Positions 25,346 through 33,948 of a stretch of 64,000 nt of DNA are shown one piece after another. Position 1 is the first letter of the stretch, and every line of letters starts with the position of its first letter. Source of the DNA: Oricola thermophila (lineage in GTDB: Bacteria > Pseudomonadota > Alphaproteobacteria > Rhizobiales > Rhizobiaceae); assembly GCF_013358405.1 (NCBI RefSeq), contig NZ_CP054836.1, positions 1,984,001 through 2,048,000 on the forward strand. Reading direction: 5' to 3'. The notes beneath the pieces were generated by a model. It was not told the DNA's origin. It saw only the letters and a program-made list of their open reading frames with translations, and did no database searches. The position numbers were made by a program, and so were the translations under genes.

Positions 25346-26373
25346 CAGCGCACGGTCGCGAAGAACGAACCGGAGACTTCGGAGGGAACCGGAAGCGGCG
25401 CGGACTGCGTGATGATGCTGCGACGCGACGGGTTCTTTTCCTCGACATAGTCGGGATAGCGCGCCATCGGCACGAGAGCGTCCATGTCGAGAATGGCGCC
25501 GTAGGCCATGTTCCCGGCGAAGGATGCCGGCGCGATCAGGCCAACGCCGTATTCGGGCCACACTTCAACCTCGTTGCCGGCATCGTCCTCGAACCACTGC
25601 GAGTAGGTCCAGAAGTCGAACTGGCCGATGGAGCCGAGATAGGCCATCGGCTGCCCTTCCGCGCCGACCGCGACGGGGCCGAGCTGCATGGACCCGCCGG
25701 ACTGGCGGCGATTGTCGAGCACCTCGCGGACGTCGGCATCCTCCTGGAAGATCTCCGCTGCGCCGGCGCCCATGACGACCTGCGACACGGCTCCTCCGGA
25801 CGCCTTCTGCGTCAGCGTCGCCCAGGAACGGATGGTGCGCAGCGGTTTGACTCCTTCCTCGCCCCAGCGGTCCGTTCCGGCCAGCGCGACAGTCTGACCG
25901 GCGGGACGCTGGAAGTCGACGATCTGCGTCTCGTAGTCCTCGCCCTCCACGGTGACGGACCCGGTACGCAGGATCTGCGCGCACATCCACTCCTCGCGTC
26001 GGGTGATTTCGTCCTCGTGGTCGAGCAGGATCTGGTTGACGATGTCGGCCTCGCGGCTGGCCGGCGTGACACCGCCACCGAAACGCTCGCCATGCGCACG
26101 CTTTACCAGGTCGTTCGGGCGGATAGTCGACATCGGCTTCACGTATGCCGGCTTGAAAGTTTCGACCTTGCGGCCCCTGATCGCACGCTCCTTCGCCGGA
26201 ACGTCGGGCGAGACGAATGGCGCCATCTTCTTGCGCTTCAGCAGCTTGTCGATGGCGATCTCCTCGTCGGGGCTTTCGACGACGTTCGGGAAGAACGTGT
26301 CGCGCAGGAACGCCGTCGGGCGATCCATGGCTGCGAGGGCGGCCAGGAGGCCGGTTGTGGTGTAAAGGCTCAT
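25345..26373 (-). CDS. Major capsid protein (lambda gpE family)
   Basis: A 342-residue protein that forms the icosahedral shell. FLRDTFFPNVVESPDEEIAI near the N-terminus and the later PFVSPDVPAKERAI are characteristic of the Phage_cap_E family, which has the HK97 fold. Length is normal (lambda E is 341). It is preceded by the decoration protein gene, as in lambda. Confidence 0.93.
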   Translation of the reverse strand: MSLYTTTGLLAALAAMDRPTAFLRDTFFPNVVESPDEEIAIDKLLKRKKMAPFVSPDVPAKERAIRGRKVETFKPAYVKPMSTIRPNDLVKRAHGERFGGGVTPASREADIVNQILLDHEDEITRREEWMCAQILRTGSVTVEGEDYETQIVDFQRPAGQTVALAGTDRWGEEGVKPLRTIRSWATLTQKASGGAVSQVVMGAGAAEIFQEDADVREVLDNRRQSGGSMQLGPVAVGAEGQPMAYLGSIGQFDFWTYSQWFEDDAGNEVEVWPEYGVGLIAPASFAGNMAYGAILDMDALVPMARYPDYVEEKNPSRRSIITQSAPLPVPSEVSGSFFATVR

Positions 26374-26383
26374 TCGAGGCCTC

Positions 26384-26743
26384 CTATTTCACGGACTTGA
26401 TGAAGATCGGCGCGTCGGCGTCCTCGAAGGCAGCCTTCACACCGTCGAGGGTGATGCCGGCACCGAGGATCAGCTTGTCCTCATTGAAGGTACCGGCGCG
26501 GTAGGCAACCGCGGCGACGTCGGACGCGGTTGCGTCGACATCGACCGCAAGTATCGCCTTCGGCGTTTCGGAGCCGTCGTTCGATGCGCCGAGCGACTGG
26601 TTGTATTTGCGCGACGCGGCGATCATGCCGATCACCGTTCCGCGCTTGAGTTCGCCCGCACCGCTGACGATGGTGATGGGCATGGTCTCGACCGGGAAAT
26701 CGCTGATGATCAGGTCGCCCGGCAGAATGGTCTCGGATGCCAT
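26384..26743 (-). CDS. Head decoration protein (lambda gpD family)
   Basis: A 119-residue trimeric cement protein that stabilises the expanded capsid. AGELKRGTVIGMI and KAILAVDVDATASD are the family blocks, and length is close to lambda D (110). It lies 10 bases from the capsid gene. Confidence 0.92.
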   Translation of the reverse strand: MASETILPGDLIISDFPVETMPITIVSGAGELKRGTVIGMIAASRKYNQSLGASNDGSETPKAILAVDVDATASDVAAVAYRAGTFNEDKLILGAGITLDGVKAAFEDADAPIFIKSVK

Positions 26744-26761
26744 TTCGTTTCTCCTTGTGGC

Positions 26762-27304
26762 TTACTGCGTGTCGACCGCGCGGCGCCGCGCAAAACGCGA
26801 CTGGGCGGATGCGAGAAGCGCGCCGTCACCGCCATCGGTCTTCGCGCGCGCCTTGCCCTCGGGACGGACGCCGCCGCGATGGGCGGCCATGCGCGACGCA
26901 AGGGAGCCTTCGTTCGCTGCGGCGGACGGCGCGTCTGCCGCAGCAGCAGCCATGGTGGCAACGGCATCCTCGGCACTCATCGCCGTCTCGAATGCCAGCC
27001 GGGCGGCGAGCGTCGGAACCCGCGACGCATGCTCGGAGCCGAGGATTGTCGCGGCGCGCATGTTTGCCGCCTCGAAACCTCGCTGATAGTCCGCGCTCGT
27101 CTCGTCGCCGTCGCTTTCATCTCCGGCGGCGGGGCCGTCCTCTTCCTCGACCGGCGGCTCGCCCTCGGCGGCCGTGTCCCCGGCTTCGGTTTCCGCGCCC
27201 GTTTCCTCTTCCTCGCCCTCGATGGGCTCGTCATCGGGATTTTCGGCGCGCGCCTTCATGCGACCGGCGACAAGGCCGATCGCCCCCGTCAGGGTCTTGC
27301 TCAT
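26762..27304 (-). CDS. Acidic scaffold-like protein (Nu3 position)
   Basis: A 180-residue protein. Residues 20-70 are extremely acidic (EGEEEETGAETEAGDTAAEG), followed by an Ala-rich helical part and a basic C-terminus. The charge pattern and the place between the S49 protease and the decoration gene match capsid scaffolds such as lambda Nu3. Unlike lambda, it is a separate gene and not nested in frame in the protease gene. Confidence 0.65.
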   Translation of the reverse strand: MSKTLTGAIGLVAGRMKARAENPDDEPIEGEEEETGAETEAGDTAAEGEPPVEEEDGPAAGDESDGDETSADYQRGFEAANMRAATILGSEHASRVPTLAARLAFETAMSAEDAVATMAAAAADAPSAAANEGSLASRMAAHRGGVRPEGKARAKTDGGDGALLASAQSRFARRRAVDTQ

Positions 27305-27323
27305 GTGGTTCTCCTTTCGGCCT

Positions 27324-28208
27324 CTAGCCGTACTGCTCAACAAAGGCCCTGAAGGCCTTCTTCGGGTCGGCGACCGCATCGGCCAGGCCCGCGTCGACCG
27401 CGTCCTGCCCTTCATAGACACCCGCCTCGGTCGCCAGGGCGGATTCCTTGGAAATCGATCCGGCGCGATAGCGCGCGACCGTCTCCGCGAACGCGTCGCG
27501 CATGCGATCCAGACGGTCCTGCATCTCCTCGCTCCAGCCATCCCTCGGCTCTACCAGCGGATGACCGTCTGCCTTCTTCAGGCCGGAGCGAAACACGGTC
27601 ACGTCGAAGCCCTGGTCCTCCGCAGCGCGGCGCGCATCGACATGCATGGTGATGACCCCGATCGAACCGACGACACCGAAACGCGGAACGACGATGGACC
27701 CGCATGCCGAGGCCAGCAGGTAGGCAGCGGACGCTGCGCATGAGGTCAGGATGGCGATGGTCGGCTTGACCTTGGATAGCTCGAAAATCTCATCGGCAAG
27801 CTCGAAACACCCGTCGACCATGCCGCCCGGAGAATCGAACTCGAAGACAACGGCCTTGATGCTGTCGTCATGCGCATCGGCCACCTGGACGGAAAGCCCT
27901 TCGTAGCTGGTCTCGCCACTGGAAGCGCCAAGGAACGCCCCCTTGTCGACAAGCGTCCCCTCCACCTCGATCACCGCTACCCCGCCGTCAGTCCTGTGCA
28001 GTGTCTCGTGGCGATCATAGTGGTCACGCAGGCGCTCGCGCAGAATACCCGCCTCGACAACAGGCTGCTCCATATCGCCAAGCACATTGACTGCGCCACC
28101 GAGCACCCGCGGCGCGAAGGCGTTGGCGATCGTTACCGCCTTGGATGGCTCGATCATCAGCGGAGTGTCGATCCATTTCGAGGCCAGGCGTGCGAAGGGA
28201 TAGGTCAT
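27324..28208 (-). CDS. S49-family prohead protease (lambda gpC-like)
   Basis: A 294-residue serine peptidase that matures the prohead. VFEFDSPGGMVDG opens the ClpP-like fold. TSCAASAAYLLAS holds the nucleophile serine, and FRSGLKKADGHP holds the expected catalytic lysine. It overlaps the portal gene by 4 bases and precedes the scaffold-like gene. Confidence 0.92.
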   Translation of the reverse strand: MTYPFARLASKWIDTPLMIEPSKAVTIANAFAPRVLGGAVNVLGDMEQPVVEAGILRERLRDHYDRHETLHRTDGGVAVIEVEGTLVDKGAFLGASSGETSYEGLSVQVADAHDDSIKAVVFEFDSPGGMVDGCFELADEIFELSKVKPTIAILTSCAASAAYLLASACGSIVVPRFGVVGSIGVITMHVDARRAAEDQGFDVTVFRSGLKKADGHPLVEPRDGWSEEMQDRLDRMRDAFAETVARYRAGSISKESALATEAGVYEGQDAVDAGLADAVADPKKAFRAFVEQYG

Positions 28209-29911
28209 CCAGGTCTCCTTGCGATCAGCGGAACGCCCGAGCGGGACCGTGCCCTCCGGCGTTTCTGTTCGGCCGCCGACGGCTCCTCTTCGTCAGGTTC
28301 CTGCGGCTGGATGCGGGCTTCCGGGCGTCCGGCATCGGGATCCATGCCGAGCGAACGCAGGAACTCGCGCTCGCGCGCCCGCTGCTCGGCTACCGCCTTC
28401 CAGTCGAGCCCCTGCTCGGCCGCTTCGCGCTCCAGTGTGGAAACACCGAGAGATATCCGCATCGCGGCAGCCTCGGCTTCCTTCTGTGGATCGATGTAGC
28501 CGCGGCCGGTCCCGATCCAGTCGGCCTGCGCCCACGCCTCGGGCGCATCTCGAAACGGCGGGGCGCCGGCAGGAACCTCGACAAGCCCCTTGTCGAAAAC
28601 CTCTTCCAGCCACGCCCTGTACCAAGGCTGCATGAACTGCGAGGCGACAACAGCCTTCATCGTGTGGAAGCCCTTCCAGACCTCCTGCAGCGCAGCGCGC
28701 GCGGAGGAATAATTGACCTCCGACCAGTCCTGCGTCAGCTGCTCGGCCGTGATCCCTGCGACTGCCGCGAGATTGCGAAGACCGAACTTGACGAAGGCTT
28801 CGAAACCAGAATTCGGGTGCTGCGGGCGCGTGAGAATTACATCCTCGCCCGGATTGAGAAAGTTGAGTTGCGCGCCGTCGAGGCGGATCGGGTCCTGCGA
28901 GTAGACGCTGGCCTGCGCGTCCGCCATGGCCTGCATGGTGTCCGACAACTTCTGTGCCGGGTCCGTGGCGTCCATGGCATCGGCAAGCAGCTCTGCGTCG
29001 AATGGCGTCTTGATGAACGCCGCCAGCAGGGCATTCATGCCGGCCGCCCGCAGCTCGAAGTCGTCGTACTGGTGGATCTGCCGCTGCTTGCGCAGGTTCG
29101 CCACGAAATCCGACACCGCGCGCGTCATGCCAGCCTCGCCGCGCGTGTAGCAATGGACCACGCGCGGCCTGCCCCACTCCGTCTCCCGCGGGAAATACTC
29201 CCACGTCATCGGATTGCGGCCGGCCAGAAACCGGTCGCCGGGATGGGCCTGGCGGAACCAGTATCCGCACGCCGCGCCCAGCGCGTCCAGCGCGACACCG
29301 TCGCGCAAGTCCTCCCGGTCCGGCACCATGTTTGGGTTGGAACAACGCTGCGGATGCACGACCTGCATCGCCGTCTGAAACCCGGTCGGAGATTCATCGC
29401 GCCAGACGAGAACACCGAAAGATTCCCCGTCGATAATGTAGTGACGCGCCGCGAGGCCGAGCACGGAAGACACGTTACCGGCACGTTCGGCGTCCGCCCA
29501 GAACCCCGTCTCGGTCGCGTAATCGAGCCAGAGCGCCTCGATCCGGTCCGACACGGCCTCCGCCTCATCGCGGGAGATACCCAGAACGCGCCAGTTGGGC
29601 AGCGCGTTCAGCCGCCAGCCGGAACCGACAATGTTGTTGAGCTTCTTCGTGACAGCCGACGATGTCCAGCCGTCATTGCGCACCAGGTCGTGCACGCGCG
29701 CCGCGAGGATCTCCCTCTCGCCGGCGAGAGCCCCCTGCCCGGAGACATAAGGCGCGCTCCAGTCGCGGAGGCTCGGATGATCGATGCCTGCGCCCTGATA
29801 GGCCGGATTGAACCGGCCAAGCGCATTGATCCGCGCGCGCGTCCGCGCCATCCGGCGCAGGTCCTGCGGTAGCGGATCGCCGTTGGCGCCATAGATCACG
29901 GGTTCTGTCAT
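28205..29911 (-). CDS. Portal protein (lambda gpB family)
   Basis: A 568-residue protein forming the ring at the DNA entry vertex. The N-terminal LRDWSAPYVSGQGAL, LVRNDGWTSSAVTKKLNNIV and later GVALDALGAACGYWFRQAH are blocks of the lambda-type portal family. Length is typical (lambda B 533). It overlaps gpW and the protease gene by 4 bases at each end. Confidence 0.94.
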   Translation of the reverse strand: MTEPVIYGANGDPLPQDLRRMARTRARINALGRFNPAYQGAGIDHPSLRDWSAPYVSGQGALAGEREILAARVHDLVRNDGWTSSAVTKKLNNIVGSGWRLNALPNWRVLGISRDEAEAVSDRIEALWLDYATETGFWADAERAGNVSSVLGLAARHYIIDGESFGVLVWRDESPTGFQTAMQVVHPQRCSNPNMVPDREDLRDGVALDALGAACGYWFRQAHPGDRFLAGRNPMTWEYFPRETEWGRPRVVHCYTRGEAGMTRAVSDFVANLRKQRQIHQYDDFELRAAGMNALLAAFIKTPFDAELLADAMDATDPAQKLSDTMQAMADAQASVYSQDPIRLDGAQLNFLNPGEDVILTRPQHPNSGFEAFVKFGLRNLAAVAGITAEQLTQDWSEVNYSSARAALQEVWKGFHTMKAVVASQFMQPWYRAWLEEVFDKGLVEVPAGAPPFRDAPEAWAQADWIGTGRGYIDPQKEAEAAAMRISLGVSTLEREAAEQGLDWKAVAEQRAREREFLRSLGMDPDAGRPEARIQPQEPDEEEPSAAEQKRRRARSRSGVPLIARRPG

Positions 29912-30159
29912 CGGAAGGACACCCTCCTCGAGCGCGGTCGGGAGATCGACTGCAAGCCAAGCGCGACGCGCAGCTCGCCGATCCAGTTGCGCAGCTTTCC
30001 CAAGGATGTCGGCGTGAAGGTCACGCTTTCGCCATCATAGGACAGGCTCTGGACCGCCGCCCCGGTGTTGAGCTTGTGCAGCGCGGTTTCGGCCTCGGCC
30101 AGCCGCTGCATCCACATGTCGCGGTTTTCGGTTGTCACCGTGATCGCGGGTAGCGCCAT
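29908..30159 (-). CDS. gpW-like head-tail joining protein
   Basis: An 83-residue protein with two helices around a beta hairpin (LAEAETALHKLNTG, then QSLSYDGESVTFTP). It is the size of lambda W (68) and lies between terminase and portal as in lambda. The basic tail SRPRSRRVSFR is longer than usual. Confidence 0.85.
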   Translation of the reverse strand: MALPAITVTTENRDMWMQRLAEAETALHKLNTGAAVQSLSYDGESVTFTPTSLGKLRNWIGELRVALGLQSISRPRSRRVSFR

Positions 30160-30162
30160 GGA

Positions 30163-32187
30163 TCATCTGCCCCTGCGGTTGCGGCGCGCCCTCGCGATGC
30201 GTTCGGCGCGATCCTGTTCAGGCTCTCCGCGCGAGACATCGGCCGGAGCCTGCGGTTTCATGATCAGATCCTCTAGGTCCGGTTCGGACGGCGCGATCCG
30301 CGCCAGCGCGTCGCGGCGCGCATCCCATTCATCGTCTCCCCAAAGCGGTATTCCGAGACGATAGGCAGCGGCGCGCGCCTGGTTGGCGTTGTCGAGAACC
30401 TCGTTGCGCTTGCCGTGCGGTAGCACCCACCGCCATGTCAGCCGCCCGCGCGACTGAACCGGCTCGCGAACCTCGGACACGAGCTGCTGAAAGAACTCGT
30501 CGCCGAGGCCGGCCGGGAGATCGACGTAGCCGGGCTGATCCGGGTCTTCCTTCGCAAGATGCCGATAGAGCCGCATCTTGAACTCGGATGCATTGAAGTT
30601 GAAGAAGCGGGACGTGTAGGCTTTCCGCTTCTGGCGGCCCTTGGCGTTCGTTTCCGTCGACACCTGTTTGATGGCCGGCGCGAAAGGGTCGGAGCCGCCG
30701 CGCACCATGATCACCCGCGATCGCGGATGCTCGCGCGCCCATTGCCAGACATCGTCGGTCGAATAGTTACCGTCGATGGCGGCCAGGTCGATTTCGCGCC
30801 ACACGCCGTTCTCGTCACGCCACTTCCGACGCAGCAGCGCCGATAGCGCTGCCCGGACTTCCGGTTCTGAAATGTGGCCCGAGTGCTCCCGCGACGAAAG
30901 TCCCTCGCGGCCCGCGCGGTCGTCTATCCGGCCGTGGTCGATGGGTGCGGAATAGGCAAACGGCCCCCAGCCCCACAGCGTCCATTCGACCCATGTCTCC
31001 TGCACGTCGATGCCGAGCGTCAGAGCCAGCGCGCGGGCCGGGACGACGCCGCGCTGGCGCGTGTTCTCCTCGGCGCGATCGCGCAGCAGCTCCCAGTCGA
31101 CCGCGGCCTGGTCCAGAACCAACGGCAAGCCGAGAGAATCGTTGTAGAACGTTTGCTCGATCGAGCGCCTGTCCGCCGCGCTCGCATCCTCGGCTGCGCC
31201 GCGCTGCACCTTCGCCCACTCGCGGGCGATCGTCTCCCACCGTTCCAGCGGAGAATAGGCCATCCAGATATGGAACGACCGGTGATATCCCTTTCGTTCC
31301 GGATGCTTCGCGAACCAATGCGCACCATTGGCCGGATCGACCATCCACGCCCGGTGGCGTTCCTCGATCTTCTCGCCGCAATGCACGCAGCGGAAATGCG
31401 CCCGCTCGGGATGGTCGAGATCGATATGATCCCGCATGTTTTCCCAATCCAGCGCCTGGAAGCCGCCGCAATGAGGACACGGGACGCGGTAGGTTTCCTG
31501 ACTTCCCGCATCGTAAGCGCGGGAGATCCTGCAACCGGGCGAGATCAGCGGCGTCGATATCTTGAATATCTTCGCGTTCCGATAGGTCTTCGCTCGGCTC
31601 TCTGCCTGGCTTTCCGGATCGCCGCCGGCATTGTCCTCCCATTTCGCGACGTCGTCATGCACCTGGCACTTGCAGGACATCTGAGACAAGTTTGCCGCGG
31701 AGTTCGCGCCGGCCACCTGTATCGCGCCACGGCCATCCTTCCGTTCCTTGTAGCGAACCGAGTTCGCGGCATCGCGCGACTTGTCCGGGAACAGCGAGCG
31801 CAGATGCTCAGATTCCCTGATCATCGGCGTCAGTTTCTGCTTCGACCAACGGTCGCCCATCTCGTCCGTCGGATGGACGTAGAGAAACAGGCAGGGGTCC
31901 AGATCGATCGTTCCCAATGCAAAGATGTTCGCCAGCACCGTGCCGCCGACCTGCGCCGACTTCGCGAGCGTCACGAATCGGCACGGGTCCTCCGGCGACA
32001 GCGCATGAAGGATCTCGGTGAAGAACGGGAACAGCTTCTCGTTATACTTGCCCGGGAAGTCGGACGTACCCGGGGAGAACTCGATATGTTCCTTGGCCCA
32101 TGCCAGGTAGTCGACGGGAGGTGGCGGCGTCGTCACCTCGCAAAGACACTCGGCCAGCATGCGGTCGGCGTTGTAGAGCAAGGTCAT
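30163..32187 (-). CDS. Terminase large subunit (GpA family)
   Basis: A 674-residue packaging ATPase and nuclease. The P-loop-like block is TLAKSAQVGGTVLAN (about residue 80). A zinc-knuckle-like insert has CPHCGG and CVHCGE (about 225-265). The C-terminal nuclease region contains AAIDGNYSTDDVW and ends in a basic tail. The GpA family cuts at cos sites, so this phage probably has cohesive ends. It overlaps the small subunit gene by 4 bases. Confidence 0.94.
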   Translation of the reverse strand: MTLLYNADRMLAECLCEVTTPPPPVDYLAWAKEHIEFSPGTSDFPGKYNEKLFPFFTEILHALSPEDPCRFVTLAKSAQVGGTVLANIFALGTIDLDPCLFLYVHPTDEMGDRWSKQKLTPMIRESEHLRSLFPDKSRDAANSVRYKERKDGRGAIQVAGANSAANLSQMSCKCQVHDDVAKWEDNAGGDPESQAESRAKTYRNAKIFKISTPLISPGCRISRAYDAGSQETYRVPCPHCGGFQALDWENMRDHIDLDHPERAHFRCVHCGEKIEERHRAWMVDPANGAHWFAKHPERKGYHRSFHIWMAYSPLERWETIAREWAKVQRGAAEDASAADRRSIEQTFYNDSLGLPLVLDQAAVDWELLRDRAEENTRQRGVVPARALALTLGIDVQETWVEWTLWGWGPFAYSAPIDHGRIDDRAGREGLSSREHSGHISEPEVRAALSALLRRKWRDENGVWREIDLAAIDGNYSTDDVWQWAREHPRSRVIMVRGGSDPFAPAIKQVSTETNAKGRQKRKAYTSRFFNFNASEFKMRLYRHLAKEDPDQPGYVDLPAGLGDEFFQQLVSEVREPVQSRGRLTWRWVLPHGKRNEVLDNANQARAAAYRLGIPLWGDDEWDARRDALARIAPSEPDLEDLIMKPQAPADVSRGEPEQDRAERIARARRNRRGR

Positions 32188-32864
32188 TGCGATGCCTCGC
32201 CGTCGTCGACTTCCTCGCCATCCTCAACGTGTTCGGGCAAGGCTTCCGCCTGCGCCTTGAAGTCGGCTGCGGCGCGCTCGCGCACGGCCCGGAAGCTCTT
32301 GACCAGGGCGTGGGATACCTCGGCCTCGGACAGTTCGAACTGCGCCGCCAGGTCTGCAGCCATGTTGCGAATGCCGGCTTCCATCACCCTGAAGGCGGCG
32401 GAGGTCGCGCGTGCGATCTGCGCGCGAGCATCGGCCGCCAGGATGTAGCGGCCGGTCTCGAGCGCTTCCTGCCTCCGCATCTTCGCGGTCAGCAGCTTCG
32501 CCTGCTCCGCCTTCTCCTGCGCGGCCACCCGAAGCGCTGCCTCGGTCTCTGTCTCGGCCACCCCCGCCGGCCGGCGCTGGAGGTCGCCATCGCAGCCGGC
32601 GGGGGGATGTGGCGCAGGGCGGTCCGGCTGCGGCGTTTCATTCACCGCGCGGGACATCGCTCCGTTCGCGCCGAGCGCCTGGGAGGCATCGAGACGTTGG
32701 GCGAGGTGCCGATCAGCGATCTCGACAATGATACGCGCCGAGCGCCCTTCGCCCTTCAACGCGCTCGGGCCGATCTTGCCGTCCGCAATGTATTGCGAGA
32801 TTCGTGCCGGCGTGACGCCGCGGCGCGCGGCGTATTCGCCCTTCGTCATGGTCGTTTCGGTCAT
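32184..32864 (-). CDS. Terminase small subunit (Nu1-like)
   Basis: A 226-residue protein. The N-terminus is a winged-helix DNA-binding domain (TKGEYAARRGVTPARISQYI) like Nu1, which recognises cos. A Pro/Ala-rich linker follows, then a helical domain (about 120-215) that would bind the large subunit. GGAG lies 4 bases before ATG 32864. Confidence 0.8.
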   Translation of the reverse strand: MTETTMTKGEYAARRGVTPARISQYIADGKIGPSALKGEGRSARIIVEIADRHLAQRLDASQALGANGAMSRAVNETPQPDRPAPHPPAGCDGDLQRRPAGVAETETEAALRVAAQEKAEQAKLLTAKMRRQEALETGRYILAADARAQIARATSAAFRVMEAGIRNMAADLAAQFELSEAEVSHALVKSFRAVRERAAADFKAQAEALPEHVEDGEEVDDGEASQ

Positions 32865-33012
32865 TGCGCTCCGTCACGCCGCGACACATCGACCTTGCGG
32901 CATCTCCTTTCGAGCCGTCAGGCTGGCCACGCCGCGCGCTCCAAGCAGCGACCGGATTGCCGGTCTGCGAGCCTTGGACGCGCGCCGAATTTAGTCCGGC
33001 GGCTGCTTTTAA

Positions 33013-33038
33013 GGCTTCGATTTTAGGCTTCGGTTTTC
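33013..33038. repeat. Tandem 13-bp repeat upstream of terminase
   Basis: GGCTTCGATTTTA is followed directly by GGCTTCGGTTTTC, with two mismatches. It lies in the 244-base gene-free stretch (32865-33108) before the small terminase gene, where lambda-like phages keep cos and its terminase-binding sites. The rest of this stretch shows no gene. Confidence 0.4.
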
Positions 33039-33108
33039 CGCATCGACTGGAAACAAACCGGGGCCCGAATTACCCGCTGGTGCCGGCGGGCATGGAAGGA
33101 CCCGCGCC

Positions 33109-33864
33109 TCAGCGGTTCGGCTTGCTCAGGATCATCCGTGCCGAGCGCCGCAACTGGTGGGGCAAATGGTTTGCCACCGTCTTGCGCGCGTAGACCTTCC
33201 ACGGGAAGCGGACCTCGTATGCCGGCCAGTTCTCGGTGAAGATGAACAGCGGCTCGATCGTCCCATCCTTCCTGCGATGCCAGATACCCCGATGCAGGCT
33301 GTTTGCAGCAGTTCCCTTGGCAAGCTGCGGTATGAAGATGCGACCGACCCCGCGCGCCTTTCGCCGCCTCATCGTCGTCTCGCTGGCGTTGCCGATACCG
33401 TTGATGCCGAGCCGCAGCTGCGCAATGATTTCCGGATAGATGCGGGACGGCACATTGCCGTGCCGGTCCAGCCTGATCCCGCTCGCCGGCATGGCGTACT
33501 CGTTGCGGTGCATCACCCCGCGCGCAATCAGGAACTTCTCCCATCGCGTGTGCGGCCTGCGCGTGCCCTTGATGTTCGGCAACAGGTATCGGCCGGCATT
33601 CGTTCCCTTGCCGCCGGCCTTGTGCTCGTCCTTGAAGTAGACGCGGCCATACCCCTTGCGCTTGGTCGCCGGTTCGACACGCATCGAGTTGAGCGTCCAG
33701 CGTACCGGGTTGTCGAAGTCGCGACGCATCCAGTTCGGACTGTTCTTCTGAACGTCCTTCAGCGTCCAGGTGATCGCCCGCGCCACGGCAAACGGCAGAT
33801 CCCTTCCGAGATCGCGCGCCAGCTGCGCGTCGAATGCCTGGTGATTGTCGCGGACGGTCAGCAT
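33109..33864 (-). CDS. Basic phage protein, distantly like minor tail protein Z
   Basis: A 251-residue very basic protein (many Arg/Lys, for example TTMRRRKARGVGRIF). The N-terminal helix (NHQAFDAQLARDLGRDLPFA) and the C-terminal NHLPHQLRRSARMIL have the general plan of lambda-type tail completion protein Z, but it lies next to terminase, not in the tail module. ATG 33864 is 6 bases after the T tract of a terminator. Identification is weak. Confidence 0.45.
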   Translation of the reverse strand: MLTVRDNHQAFDAQLARDLGRDLPFAVARAITWTLKDVQKNSPNWMRRDFDNPVRWTLNSMRVEPATKRKGYGRVYFKDEHKAGGKGTNAGRYLLPNIKGTRRPHTRWEKFLIARGVMHRNEYAMPASGIRLDRHGNVPSRIYPEIIAQLRLGINGIGNASETTMRRRKARGVGRIFIPQLAKGTAANSLHRGIWHRRKDGTIEPLFIFTENWPAYEVRFPWKVYARKTVANHLPHQLRRSARMILSKPNR

Positions 33865-33870
33865 GGCATG

Positions 33871-33897
33871 AAAAAACCCGCCGCCTCCGCGCCGGGT
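33871..33897 (-). terminator. Intrinsic terminator at the head of the late operon
   Basis: On the leftward strand, ACCCG-G-CGC, loop GGAG, GCG-G-CGGGT is followed by TTTTTT. It lies between a TTGACA element and the first late gene, like tR' after lambda pR'. A transcript would have to pass it to reach terminase, head, tail and lysis genes, which suggests antitermination. Confidence 0.65.
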
Positions 33898-33906
33898 CCG
33901 TATCGC

Positions 33907-33935
33907 CTTTCTTATTGAGGTCGAGACTATGTCAA
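33907..33935 (-). promoter_or_regulatory. Candidate late promoter (-35 only clear)
   Basis: A perfect TTGACA reads leftward at 33935-33930 in the 84-base gap before the late genes. The -10 is poor: AGAAAG at 17 bases or TAAGAA at 15. It may need an activator. Confidence 0.35.
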
Positions 33936-33948
33936 GTTTCCCCCGCAA

